Source: an uncultured Dehalococcoidia bacterium
Lineage (GTDB): Bacteria > Chloroflexota > Dehalococcoidia > Lucifugimonadales > Lucifugimonadaceae
Reading direction: 5' to 3'
Assembly: GCA_913052475.1 (NCBI GenBank)
Contig: CAJXEJ010000019.1
Location: 1-40,589, forward strand
DNA length: 40,589 nt
Part shown: positions 25,340-33,641 of the stretch, piece by piece
Numbering within the stretch: the stretch's first letter is position 1
How the letters are laid out: each line of letters begins with the position of its first letter
Notes under the pieces: model-generated
What the model saw: only the letters and a program-made list of their open reading frames with translations
Database searches by the model: none
Told to the model about the DNA's origin: nothing
Made by a program: the position numbers and the translations under genes

Positions 25340-26137
25340 CTACAGGCTCAGTAATTTTGCAAGCTCTTCACCCTGACGCTTGCAGAAATCGTAGACCGTG
25401 CGGGTATCCCATCCTATGCAGAAGTCGATCACACCGGCATCCATGTAGGGTTTTGCTTCTTCGAAGTGAAAGATCTCCGCTCGGGGTCGTACTCCCAGTT
25501 TGATGGCAGTATCGTTCACATACCTTCGAACTCGTTCGATTTCCGGCTGGCCAGGATCGCCCTGCATGCCTCTGGTGACCGAGTAATCGCTAGGTCCGAA
25601 TTGAATCATGTCGACGCCATCGACTTCGAGGATTTCTTCAAGATTTTCGACGGCATCGACTTTTTCGATCATGAGGGCTACGACGCCTTGCTGCCGTTGC
25701 TGGACAGCCTCGGCGAGAGTGGCGCCGATTCCGTATCCAGCTTCACGTTTCCAGCCAGCACCTGCCTTGCCGCCAGAGCCGGGCGTTTCGGGTCGAGCTG
25801 CGGCGACAGCGCTTCGGGCGTCTTCGGCGGATCGTGTATCGGCGAATAGCAAGTTTTGAATTCCTGCGCCGTTAGCCCGCCCCGCAAGAAATTCCTTCGG
25901 GATCTGCTCGATTTTCATCATTGAGCTCATGTGGTCGAAAAGGTCGATGGCACGGGTAAAATTGTCAAGCGATGCGAGGTCATATGGGGCGTCTTCTCCC
26001 GAGAATTCAATGTAGTCCATAACCCCGGTGTAGCCGATGATTTCGACCATTGCGGGCCAGACCGACATCAGGTGAGTTCCGATGGTCGGTTTACCGTCGT
26101 TGAGTCGATCGCGGAGGACGTTTGTGGTTTTTTTCAT
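25340..26137 (-). CDS. HpcH/HpaI family aldolase/citrate lyase-like
   Basis: The 265-residue protein belongs to the divalent-metal class II aldolases that split 2-oxo-3-deoxy sugar acids or 4-hydroxy-2-oxo acids. Visible are an early GTHLMSVWPAMVEIIG, the metal-ligand Glu in LMIEKVDAVENLEEI, and the metal-ligand Asp in MIQFGPSDYSVTRG. Homologues begin MKKTTNVLR, so ATG 26137 is preferred; ATG 26152 five residues earlier is also possible and neither has a strong ribosome binding site. A longer frame to 26362 overlaps the upstream gene and is rejected. It lies 67 bp downstream of the M81 gene on the same strand, probably in one operon. Confidence 0.88.
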   Translation of the reverse strand: MKKTTNVLRDRLNDGKPTIGTHLMSVWPAMVEIIGYTGVMDYIEFSGEDAPYDLASLDNFTRAIDLFDHMSSMMKIEQIPKEFLAGRANGAGIQNLLFADTRSAEDARSAVAAARPETPGSGGKAGAGWKREAGYGIGATLAEAVQQRQQGVVALMIEKVDAVENLEEILEVDGVDMIQFGPSDYSVTRGMQGDPGQPEIERVRRYVNDTAIKLGVRPRAEIFHFEEAKPYMDAGVIDFCIGWDTRTVYDFCKRQGEELAKLLSL

Positions 26138-26204
26138 CGGGGATGGATTCATCTTGATAGGCCGGGTGAGGCGTTGCTGGATGGGAGCCGTCGGTGGTGG
26201 TCGA

Positions 26205-27698
26205 TCAGTTTTTGGTGAAAACTTCGGTTTGTGGGTTGAACTCGGTGTCGGGTTCGAGTGGGTAGATGGGGCGTGAGCAGACGGTGTGCCCGAGCGATTT
26301 GAGGTTAGCGCTGGTTGCTCCGGGGGCATCGACGTTGAAGTTGGCTTCAACCCAGTCGTCATAGAAAGCTGGTTCGCAGTGCGGTGATTTTACGATTATT
26401 GAGTGGAAATCTTTGGGATCGAGACCGACTTTGAAGAAGAGGCCGCGGTCGACAAGCATCACGGTTGCGGTGGTTACTACGAGCGTGAGGTTTCGAGACT
26501 TGAGTACTGCCGATGGGCCGATGGTGGGTTCGTATTTCCACGTTTCGCACTTGAACGCGCCGTCAGTTAGCGATTCAACGCTCCATTCGAGTTCGAGTGC
26601 CGTGAACTGTGGATCGTGGGCACCGCCAACTCCCATTGTGAATTTAGCGCCGACGCCGAGTTCGTGGGCTTTTGCCGCAGCGGCAGGATCGGCGATTGGA
26701 GCGAGAATTGAGTGAGGGTAGTTCGTTCGGATCATCTCGGAAATGATTGAGTTGGAGTCGCCGGACGAGCCGGAGCTTGGAGCGTCGGCTGCATCGGTGA
26801 ACGCAATTGGACCTGCCATTGCGGCAGCTTTGGCGACCGACTCTTCAAGCCCGATGAACTGACCTTGCATGATGTGCCGATTTGGCCAGAAATCGTTTGC
26901 CATTTGTAAGGCGTGTTGCTCGGCCAGCTGGGGATCGTCGTCGGTAAAGACGTACGCCTGACTGCTGAGTTCGGGAACATCGGTGAATGGATTACAGATG
27001 AAGAATCCTGCTGAGAGGATTTTTGGGTTTTCGTGTAACTTTTTGGCGTATCGAATCTGTGCCCCGAACGCACCGCTTTCGGTGAGGAGTTCGTTACCTC
27101 TGACGATTGCCGGGACGCGAACGCGAGCAGCAACAGGTTTTACTCCGTCTTTGAGGATATGAGTGAGGAGTTGTGCGGCACGCTTACCGGTGTCACCAAA
27201 GTCGACGTGAGGATAGGTGTGGAACGATGTGAGGCCGTTGATATTTTCGAGCATTTTGGCGGTGAGAATGCCGTGGAGGTCCATCGTGATGACAATGGGG
27301 ACGTCGTTGCCGAGAATTTTTCTAGCTTCCTCGAGCAGATATCCCTCGGGATCGAGCAACTCGGTTGTGCCCATGGCGCCGTGCATTGAGAAGTAGACGC
27401 CATCAATTTTTCCGGTGTGCGGCTTTAGCGAATCGAGGAATTCTTCGGCGATACGCAGAAACGCGTTGTGGCGGAGCGGGCCTGCAGCAGTGCCTTCAGC
27501 ATCGAAGGTGTAGACGACTTCGAGATCGTCACCGAACGCCGACTGGAGTTCGGCGAGTGCGCCGCCGATTTGCGAATCGGTGCCTTCGTGGGTGGTCCTG
27601 ATTTCGTCGCCACGCAGATAGTCGAAAAATTCGTACTCGCAAGGCACCGGGTTGAACGTCGATATCTCTTGCTGACATCCACCGATCAGAATTCGCAT
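26205..27698 (-). CDS. M81 family (MlrC-like) metallohydrolase
   Basis: The 497-residue protein matches the MlrC/M81 family, named after a protein of microcystin breakdown but present in many bacteria that use other amides or peptides. The N-terminus MRILIGGCQQEISTFNP and metal-site segments SMHGAM, TMDLHG and FHTYPHVDFGDTG are the family's signature. It has no signal peptide. The ATG at 27698 follows a GGGGGAG about ten bases upstream. It is the first gene of a probable two-gene operon with the aldolase, suggesting sequential breakdown of one substrate, for example amide or ring cleavage followed by carbon-carbon cleavage. That pathway is an inference. Confidence 0.9.
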   Translation of the reverse strand: MRILIGGCQQEISTFNPVPCEYEFFDYLRGDEIRTTHEGTDSQIGGALAELQSAFGDDLEVVYTFDAEGTAAGPLRHNAFLRIAEEFLDSLKPHTGKIDGVYFSMHGAMGTTELLDPEGYLLEEARKILGNDVPIVITMDLHGILTAKMLENINGLTSFHTYPHVDFGDTGKRAAQLLTHILKDGVKPVAARVRVPAIVRGNELLTESGAFGAQIRYAKKLHENPKILSAGFFICNPFTDVPELSSQAYVFTDDDPQLAEQHALQMANDFWPNRHIMQGQFIGLEESVAKAAAMAGPIAFTDAADAPSSGSSGDSNSIISEMIRTNYPHSILAPIADPAAAAKAHELGVGAKFTMGVGGAHDPQFTALELEWSVESLTDGAFKCETWKYEPTIGPSAVLKSRNLTLVVTTATVMLVDRGLFFKVGLDPKDFHSIIVKSPHCEPAFYDDWVEANFNVDAPGATSANLKSLGHTVCSRPIYPLEPDTEFNPQTEVFTKN

Positions 27699-27829
27699 CG
27701 TTCTAGCACTCCCCCTTGTCCCCTTTATTTCTGGTTATCAGTACCAGAAGAATGTACCAGCGCGTGGCGGGTTGTAGGGGATTGGATCCAGTGGGTTAGT
27801 ATTCAGCTTCAGAATTCTTCTGGTCGAAT

Positions 27830-28291
27830 CACCCCGACCGTGATTGATGAGGAACAAATTGCGCTGTACTTGGACAGACACTGCATAGACGGTATCGACG
27901 AAAAAGTGGTTGTTATCGCGCACGAGCAGGACCTGAGCATGCAGGAAGAGTTGGTGCCAAGATCATAACTTACTGGTTCGATGAGGGTCGCCATCCGACT
28001 TTCTTCCGACGTTATTGGAACTGTTGGGGCAGTCGATTCCGGAGTATTTATAGGGTGAGAGTCGCGTAGGAGTTTTGACTGGTGAGGACGACCTGCTGGG
28101 GCACTCGGTGGAAGCTGAATTTGTGCGCTGTGGATCAGGGCGAATTGTATGACCTGAACAGCGATCCAAGTGAGACCAAGAATTTGTTCGACTTGGCTGA
28201 GTATCGAGATCGGATTCGCGGAATGGCTGTCAGGTTGCATCTCTGGCAAGCCGAGAACGGGGATACGGCTCCGTTACCTGCGATCCAGTAA
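27830..28291 (+). pseudogene. sulfatase gene remnant
   Basis: Three pieces of a sulfatase-type sequence lie in order on the plus strand but in changing frames. A weak piece at about 27833-27967 (DEKVVVIAHEQDLSMQEEL) looks like the alkaline-phosphatase-fold segment before a sulfatase metal His. A clear piece from 27997 (DFLPTLLELLGQSIPEYL) is interrupted by TAG at 28051-28053, where a Gln is expected before GESRVGVLTGEDDLLGH. The third, about 28091-28291 (TRWKLNLCAVDQGELYDL, ending ENGDTAPLPAIQ), is the usual sulfatase C-terminus, in another frame. The catalytic C-x-P-S-R segment is absent. This is a heavily decayed gene between the M81 gene and a dehydrogenase. Confidence 0.75.
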
Positions 28292-28515
28292 CGGATTTGC
28301 AGTGGTGTAGGTTCGGTAAACGTTGCGCATCACCTCGTGGTCGTTGAGTCGGCTGACGTCTACGTAGCGTCCGATACGACCGGTTGCGTTTTGATACTTT
28401 TTCGGTTTCTCGCGAAATTCAGAAATGATTGTTTGCCGGATTGGATGGGTGTAGAGTTCCCTGCGGTCTGTCTATTTGTATCTACCGGTGAATCTCTGAA
28501 AGCTGTTGGCCTAAT

Positions 28516-29502
28516 TTGAAAGCCGCACAACTCGTTGCCCCACGTACCTTTGATTTTGTTGAACTAGATGAACCAACCCCGGTTGATGGGGAAGCCAAGA
28601 TTAGGGTTGAGGTTGTTTCGGTTTGCGGTAGCGACATTCACTCAAATTTCGCCGCTGAGCATCCTGAAGAGGCGTATCCACTGGCTCCAGGCGTTCCATG
28701 TCACGAGATTGCTGGAACGATCATTGAGTCGAAGACAGACGAACTCAAAGAAGGCCAACGTGCAATTGTTCTTCCAACTCGTGGACTTGGCGGGCTTGCT
28801 GAGTACCTGACTCAAACACCTGAGCGGGTTTTGCCGATTCCGGATTGGGGTCCGATCGATGAGTGGGTGATGTGTCAGCACACTGGAACCGTTTTGTATT
28901 CGGTGAAGCAGATGGGCAATGTGGCTGGTAAGCGCGTCGCAGTGCTAGGTCAAGGTGGTATCGGTCTTTCGTTCTCGATGCTCACTGAGAAGATGGGTGC
29001 TCAGCAGGTGATCGGTATCGATCCCGTTGAGGCTCGGCGTGAGAAGGCGTTGACGGTCGGGGCGACTAACACGGTAAATCCTGCTGAAGATGATATGTAC
29101 GAGGCGATCGATGAGCTTACCGGTGGTGAGGGCATCGACATTGTGGTCGATGCGACCGGTGACCCTGAAGGTTTTGGTCAGTGCTTGAAGATCGTGAAGC
29201 GCTGGGGCACGTTCGTTAGTTTTAGCCTGACGGGTACGGGAGACAAGATATCCGAGTTCTCACACCGGGAATTCATGTTCAAGGCGGCGACGATTATTCC
29301 GACACAGGTTGCTGCTACTTCGCAGCCGACGAAGGAAATTCGAGAGATGATTGCGCTCAAGGAACGTGGATGGGCGGATCCGGGTGTGTTGAAGAGCCAC
29401 AATCTCGATTTTTCGGACGTTCAACAGGGCTACGACATGTACACGAATCAAGACGATGGCGTGATCAAGGTGGCGATGTTGGTGAACGGTGGCGGCAAGT
29501 AA
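28516..29502 (+). CDS. zinc-dependent dehydrogenase (MDR family), second copy
   Basis: The 328-residue protein is related to, but diverged from, the dehydrogenase at 22059. Catalytic-zinc residues are C37 (CGSDIHS) and H63-E64, the latter in PCHEIAG, where the usual Gly before His is Cys. The nucleotide-binding motif is GQGGIG. The structural-zinc lobe is missing, replaced by the short LPTRGLGG. The start is a TTG at 28516 with only a weak upstream signal. It aligns with the MKAA start of relatives. A strong terminator follows at 29538, so the gene ends its transcription unit. The substrate is likely an alcohol or polyol. Confidence 0.88.
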   Translation: MKAAQLVAPRTFDFVELDEPTPVDGEAKIRVEVVSVCGSDIHSNFAAEHPEEAYPLAPGVPCHEIAGTIIESKTDELKEGQRAIVLPTRGLGGLAEYLTQTPERVLPIPDWGPIDEWVMCQHTGTVLYSVKQMGNVAGKRVAVLGQGGIGLSFSMLTEKMGAQQVIGIDPVEARREKALTVGATNTVNPAEDDMYEAIDELTGGEGIDIVVDATGDPEGFGQCLKIVKRWGTFVSFSLTGTGDKISEFSHREFMFKAATIIPTQVAATSQPTKEIREMIALKERGWADPGVLKSHNLDFSDVQQGYDMYTNQDDGVIKVAMLVNGGGK

Positions 29503-29537
29503 GGCGCCGGTGGCACTTTTTTCGAGAATGTAAATTG

Positions 29538-29574
29538 GCCGTCTCATCGATCAGATGAGACGGCTTTTTCTTTT
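29538..29574 (+). terminator. rho-independent terminator
   Basis: GCCGTCTCAT (29538-29547) and ATGAGACGGC (29555-29564) form a perfect 10-bp stem with a 7-nt loop, followed at once by TTTTTCTTTT. This is a textbook intrinsic terminator, 36 bp after the dehydrogenase stop codon. Confidence 0.92.
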
Positions 29575-29722
29575 GGCGGCCATGATGTGGTGTGTTGGCT
29601 TTCCAGGGGTCGTTTTAGCGAGTGCCCAGGACGGTGTTTTTGTTCTTGTTGGAAGGTGTGCGGTCTGTACGTGAGCACCGAGGATTAGGACGCGGCTATG
29701 TAGATGCCGGCCCTCTGGCGAG

Positions 29723-29746
29723 ATACTGAATCAAGTTCAGCATGAC
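29723..29746. repeat. REP-like element, type A
   Basis: ATACTGAA-TCAAG-TTCAGCAT followed by GAC is an 8-bp inverted repeat with one mismatch. On the minus strand it reads GTCATGCTGAACTTGATTCA. It matches the elements at 6918 and 13572 and lies downstream of the terminator between convergent genes. Confidence 0.65.
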
Positions 29747-29797
29747 AGCTTTTGGGGACCGGATAGCCTGCCACGGTGGATATTAATCAGGTCGCAA

Positions 29798-30370
29798 CTA
29801 GCTCCAGATGGTGACGTCGTTGACGGGGATTCGTTTGGCTTCGGACCGGCGGTCCCTGGTTTCTGAGGGGTAGCCGATGTAGAGGGCGCCGACAATGTCC
29901 CAGTCGGGTTCGGCTCCGATGGTTGTATCGATGGGAGCAAGGCAGGGCCTGCCTGTGCTCCAGCCGACTCCTATGCCCATTGAGTGTGCGGCGAGCATGA
30001 GGTTCTGAACTGCGCAGGCGGTGGCGGCGTAGTTTTCTTTTGTGGCTCCTTCGTTACGCCCTTGGACGGAGTAGACGTAGATGAATGCCGGGGCGTCGAG
30101 AATTTCTCGCTGCGTATCGTTCGCGCTTGCGACGCGCGATTCCTCGTTAGGATTTTTTGCGTTTTCGTAGGTCCAGTTGTGGACGATTTTGGCGATTTTC
30201 TCGCGCATTTCGCCGTCTTTGGAGAGGACGATGAATCGCCAGGGCTCGGCGTTACGGTGGTTGGGTGCCCACGTTGCTGCTTCGAGTGCCTGTTCGAGAG
30301 TAGTGTTGGGAATCGGCGCGTCGGTGAATTCTCGTATGGTGCGGCGATTTCGGATGGTGTCGAGAACCAA
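29798..30370 (-). CDS. nitroreductase family protein
   Basis: The 190-residue flavoprotein has the N-terminal FMN-phosphate motif IRNRRTIREFTD, the segment ATWAPNHRNAEPWRFIVL typical of the family, and the C-terminal ALYIGYPSE. Such enzymes are FMN dimers that reduce nitro compounds, quinones or similar substrates with NAD(P)H. The start is a TTG at 30370 with GGAG eight bases upstream. It is convergent with the zinc dehydrogenase and 138 bp downstream of the DUF1028 gene, with a REP-like element between. The true physiological substrate is unknown. Confidence 0.9.
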   Translation of the reverse strand: MVLDTIRNRRTIREFTDAPIPNTTLEQALEAATWAPNHRNAEPWRFIVLSKDGEMREKIAKIVHNWTYENAKNPNEESRVASANDTQREILDAPAFIYVYSVQGRNEGATKENYAATACAVQNLMLAAHSMGIGVGWSTGRPCLAPIDTTIGAEPDWDIVGALYIGYPSETRDRRSEAKRIPVNDVTIWS

Positions 30371-30452
30371 GGCGGGTGCTCCGGGTGTGTGTTTGGGATT
30401 GATGGTGAAGGGTACAGGGGTTGGTTGGCTTCGGAGACGTTGTCGGCTTACC

Positions 30453-30480
30453 TGCCGTCTTTCGAGTACCTCAGGATGAC
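30453..30480. repeat. REP-like element, type B
   Basis: Twenty-eight bases match 5287-5314 with three differences; the core reads TTCGAGTACCTCAGGATGAC. It lies between the DUF1028 and nitroreductase genes. Confidence 0.65.
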
Positions 30481-30508
30481 CCTAAACAGAGCGCCGTAAA
30501 TCGACGGT

Positions 30509-31216
30509 TTAACTATTCAATCCATTTATCCAGTCGTTCTGGGAGGGGAGAGTGGCTGGATTTTCGGCGCGCTGGAGGTAGTAGGGGTGCATTTCGGCGT
30601 AGGTTTTGTACGCAGAGTGGAGTTCGGGGATGGCGTCGGTTGAGACGTCGATTCGGATGTCGATCGGGAATCGCTCGCCGGGTGTGCCGATGAGGAGGCA
30701 GGCTGATCGTTCGGGGAGATGGCTTCCGTCGGAGCCCGATTGACCACCCGCTTGTTTACCAGCTTCGAGTGCGGAGAGCAGTTTTTCAGCGAGCGGTGTG
30801 CCTTCAAGATCGACATTCGTAAATGCTTTGGTTGTCGCACTGAGTACGTTTTCGTTCGTTAGAAAATTGCCGACTGCGATGCAGTTCTCGCCATTTACGT
30901 GACCACTGGCTGGCTTGATGTTTGCACCTGAATGGACCAGGGGTTTGTCTTTAGGTCCGAGAAACGCTACCTGGCGGAACTCGGGATGTTCGTCGTTGGC
31001 TAAGGCTTCCATGAAGGCTTCAACGGGTGAAGCGCCGTCTTCGAGTAGCTCCATGAGTTCTTCGGCGATAGCGGGATTTGTTGATGCCTGGGAGGTTGCT
31101 ACGCCGATGCCTGGGAGGATTTTCGGGCAGGTGGCTCCGACGGCCAGCGAGTATGTGGCGATGGCTATTCCGAGTTCGCCGGTTGAGGGATCGCGGCCGA
31201 AGATGGTGAATGTCAT
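30509..31216 (-). CDS. DUF1028 family protein (predicted Ntn hydrolase)
   Basis: The 235-residue protein matches the DUF1028 family from its start (MTFTIFGRDPSTGELGIAIAT) through GATCPKILPGIGVATSQA and HVNGENCIAVGN. The family is related in fold to N-terminal nucleophile hydrolases, and its function is not established. A degradative amidase or peptidase role is often proposed because of its frequent neighbourhood with peptide and amide catabolism genes, which also fits the M81 and ceramidase-fold genes in this window. The ATG at 31216 has no clear ribosome binding site. The gene is divergent from the hydratase operon. Confidence 0.88.
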   Translation of the reverse strand: MTFTIFGRDPSTGELGIAIATYSLAVGATCPKILPGIGVATSQASTNPAIAEELMELLEDGASPVEAFMEALANDEHPEFRQVAFLGPKDKPLVHSGANIKPASGHVNGENCIAVGNFLTNENVLSATTKAFTNVDLEGTPLAEKLLSALEAGKQAGGQSGSDGSHLPERSACLLIGTPGERFPIDIRIDVSTDAIPELHSAYKTYAEMHPYYLQRAENPATLPSQNDWINGLNS

Positions 31217-31536
31217 GTGGGTAGTTTAGTTGGTGGTGTGGGTATTTTTTGAGTGTGAGCGACTGATTTCTTTGGTAGTCTCAGCTTCTATCGTGCAGTC
31301 ATCGGGGCTTTGGTGTGCTGGTGTTCGCCGCATTTCAAGTTGGGGACTATTGCCACGTGAGAATGCGAGCAGGCTCTACGGTCTAACTCAGGTGCTATTA
31401 CGGTTCCGAGTAAGGAAAAAGGCATCGATTGATCGATTTTGCCTTTCCGCAATCACAATTTGGCGCGATTAGCTACTGGTTACGCTTGATCGGCGGCAGT
31501 GTAGATATCACAAGCATTAGAACGGATAGATCGGCC
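31217..31536. other. divergent intergenic region
   Basis: This 320 bp stretch lies between the DUF1028 gene (minus) and the hydratase gene (plus). No separate gene is supported. The hydratase frame is open back to 31429, but the extra 36 residues have no family match, so I treat them as leader. I see no repeat or clear promoter. Confidence 0.45.
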
Positions 31537-32325
31537 TTGAAACTGAGTAGTGACGATGTCCTTTTTACCGAGGAGAGGCATCTCGCGATCATTACGCTAA
31601 ATCGACCAGAGGTGATGAACTCGATGAACCCGCCGTTGCACGACGCGCTCCGAGAAGCACTCGAAGAGGTGCGTGATAACGATTCGATCTGGGTAGCGAT
31701 TTTGACCGGAACTGGTGATCGGGCGTTTTCTGCGGGAGCCGATTTGAAGTGGCGTTTCGAGAACGAAGACACGATTCGAGAGATGGCTAAAAGGCCACGC
31801 GAGAAGATTCTTTCCTCGGAGTTTGGCTGCTGGAAACCGGTCATTGCGGCCGTCAATGGCTACGCAGTTGGGGGTGGGTTGGAATTGGCGATCGCCTGTG
31901 ATTTGATTGTTGCGGCTGAACGGGCGCAATTTGGTCTACCTGAACCTCGTCGGGGGCTAATGGCAGACGCTGGTGGAGTTCACGGATTGCCCCGCCAGAT
32001 TCCTTCGAAGCTGGCGATGGAACTGATTTTGACGGGTCGGTTCATAACTGCGCAGCGCGCTGCTGAAATCGGACTTGTAAACCGGGTTGTTCGCAACGAT
32101 GAATTGCTGGCAGCTGCAAGAGAACTTGCGACCGAGATCATGGAGTGTTCGCCTAAGGCGGTGCAGGCGGCTAAGCAGGCTGTTGTGCTCGGCAGCGGAC
32201 TCACGTTCGAGGATGCGATGTTCACGGAGTTTTCGCTGTTTGATCGGCTGAAAAATTCGGCCGATTTCACTGAGGGTCCAAGGGCTTTTTCCGAGAAACG
32301 TGCACCGAAATGGGAAGGTGCGTAG
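31537..32325 (+). CDS. enoyl-CoA hydratase/isomerase family protein
   Basis: The 262-residue crotonase-fold enzyme has the oxyanion-hole segments AFSAGADLK and GYAVGGGLELA. Both catalytic glutamates of true hydratases are present at the right 20-residue spacing (E116 in GGGLE, E136 in GLPE), so it should hydrate a 2-enoyl-CoA rather than only isomerise it. I chose the TTG at 31537 because it gives the usual family length; the frame is open to 31429. Two bases separate its stop from the CoA-transferase start, so they form an operon that activates an acid and hydrates its enoyl form. An acyl-CoA dehydrogenase lies far off at 2654. Confidence 0.9.
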   Translation: MKLSSDDVLFTEERHLAIITLNRPEVMNSMNPPLHDALREALEEVRDNDSIWVAILTGTGDRAFSAGADLKWRFENEDTIREMAKRPREKILSSEFGCWKPVIAAVNGYAVGGGLELAIACDLIVAAERAQFGLPEPRRGLMADAGGVHGLPRQIPSKLAMELILTGRFITAQRAAEIGLVNRVVRNDELLAAARELATEIMECSPKAVQAAKQAVVLGSGLTFEDAMFTEFSLFDRLKNSADFTEGPRAFSEKRAPKWEGA

Positions 32326-32327
32326 GC

Positions 32328-33542
32328 ATGACCGGTGAATTAAGCGCGAGGCGTGCGCTGAACGGCATCAGGATTGTCGATTTCACTCAGGTGATTTTTG
32401 GCCCTTCCTGTACCGCCCAGCTTGCAGATCACGGTGCCGAGGTGATCAAGATCGAACGTCCCGGAGCGGGTGATCTTTCGCGGCAGTTTGGCCCCTATGT
32501 CGATGGCGAGAGCATGCCGTATGCCAGCATCAATCGGAATAAGAAGAGTCTGGCGATAAATCTCAAAGCGCCGGAGGGTTTGGAGGCTGTTTTCAAGCTG
32601 ATCGACTCCGCAGATGTGATCGTGAGCAACTTCCGTCAAGGTGTGATGGACTCGCTTGGTCTGGGCTGGGACGAAGTTCATGCCCGGAATCCCAGAGTGA
32701 TTTACGCCAGTGGATCGGGTTATGGCCCCGACGGCCCGATTGGTTCAACCCGCAAGATGGGGCACGATTCGATGGCGCAGGCGATGACGGGTGTGATGCA
32801 CGCCAACGCTGATTCGAACGGTGTTCCAAGACGAGTTCCTCTTGCTATTGCTGATATTTCGGCTGGAAGCCTGTTGATGGAAGGTATTTTACTGGCACTG
32901 ATCGAGCGCGGAATTTCGGGGGTTGGACAGAAGGTTGAAGTGGCGTTGATCGACGCTGTGCTATGGATGGAGGCGTGGGGTATTGCCACTGTCGCGAATT
33001 CGACGTCTGAAGCCGATCATCTTGGAAATCCGCTTGACGGAGGCGTGTACTTGGCAGCTGACGGCTACATGGTTTTGACCGGGTTGTTCAAGCCGAATCC
33101 GTTGCAGTCGATCTGCGAGGTTCTCGAGATCGAGGATTTGTCGACGAACCAACGTTTTTCAACGGTTGATCTGATGACTGAGAATGCGCCTGAATTGGAG
33201 GCGATTATTCAGGCTGAGATCGAGAAGCGCCCGAGCGATTACTGGGTTCCTAAATTCGATGCTGTCGATATTCTCTGTATGCCGGTGATGAGTCTCGACC
33301 AGACGATTGAGCAACCTCAGGTGATCCACAACGAGATGGTGGTTGAAGTTGCCGGTAACGGGCAGTCAAAGAAGGTTCAGCGTCACGTTGGGATACCGGT
33401 GAAGCTCGGATCGACCCCGGGTGAGATTACGAGTGCCGCACCGGGTGTTGGCGATAACTCTCGGGAGATACTGGCTTCGGTAGGATTCTCCGACAAGGAA
33501 ATCAACGAAATGATTGCTTCGGGAGTCATTGGTATCGGCTAG
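32328..33542 (+). CDS. CaiB/BaiF family CoA-transferase (class III)
   Basis: The 404-residue protein shows the class III CoA-transferase pattern: GIRIVDFTQVIFGPSCTAQLADHGAEVIKIE at the N-terminus in pieces typical of the family, NRNKKSLAINLK, and the catalytic Asp147 in GHDSMAQAMTG, which would form the acyl-anhydride intermediate. The family moves CoA between carboxylic acids such as carnitine, bile acid or dicarboxylic acid substrates. The ATG at 32328 has AAGG about ten bases upstream and follows the hydratase stop by two bases; a longer frame to 32310 overlaps the hydratase. It is the last gene of that operon. Confidence 0.92.
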   Translation: MTGELSARRALNGIRIVDFTQVIFGPSCTAQLADHGAEVIKIERPGAGDLSRQFGPYVDGESMPYASINRNKKSLAINLKAPEGLEAVFKLIDSADVIVSNFRQGVMDSLGLGWDEVHARNPRVIYASGSGYGPDGPIGSTRKMGHDSMAQAMTGVMHANADSNGVPRRVPLAIADISAGSLLMEGILLALIERGISGVGQKVEVALIDAVLWMEAWGIATVANSTSEADHLGNPLDGGVYLAADGYMVLTGLFKPNPLQSICEVLEIEDLSTNQRFSTVDLMTENAPELEAIIQAEIEKRPSDYWVPKFDAVDILCMPVMSLDQTIEQPQVIHNEMVVEVAGNGQSKKVQRHVGIPVKLGSTPGEITSAAPGVGDNSREILASVGFSDKEINEMIASGVIGIG

Positions 33543-33641
33543 AATTTTGCGTTGTAATTGAGACACGGGGCTGGGGTTTCCTCTGTCCGCATGACAGGTG
33601 TTGTGTACAGCATTTTCATTTGTGATTGGTTCTGATCTAGC

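Noticed and set aside
25340-26362. the 340-residue long form of the aldolase
   Set aside because: The first 70-75 residues are Pro/Thr-rich, overlap the end of the M81 gene and have no family similarity; the shorter start fits homologues.
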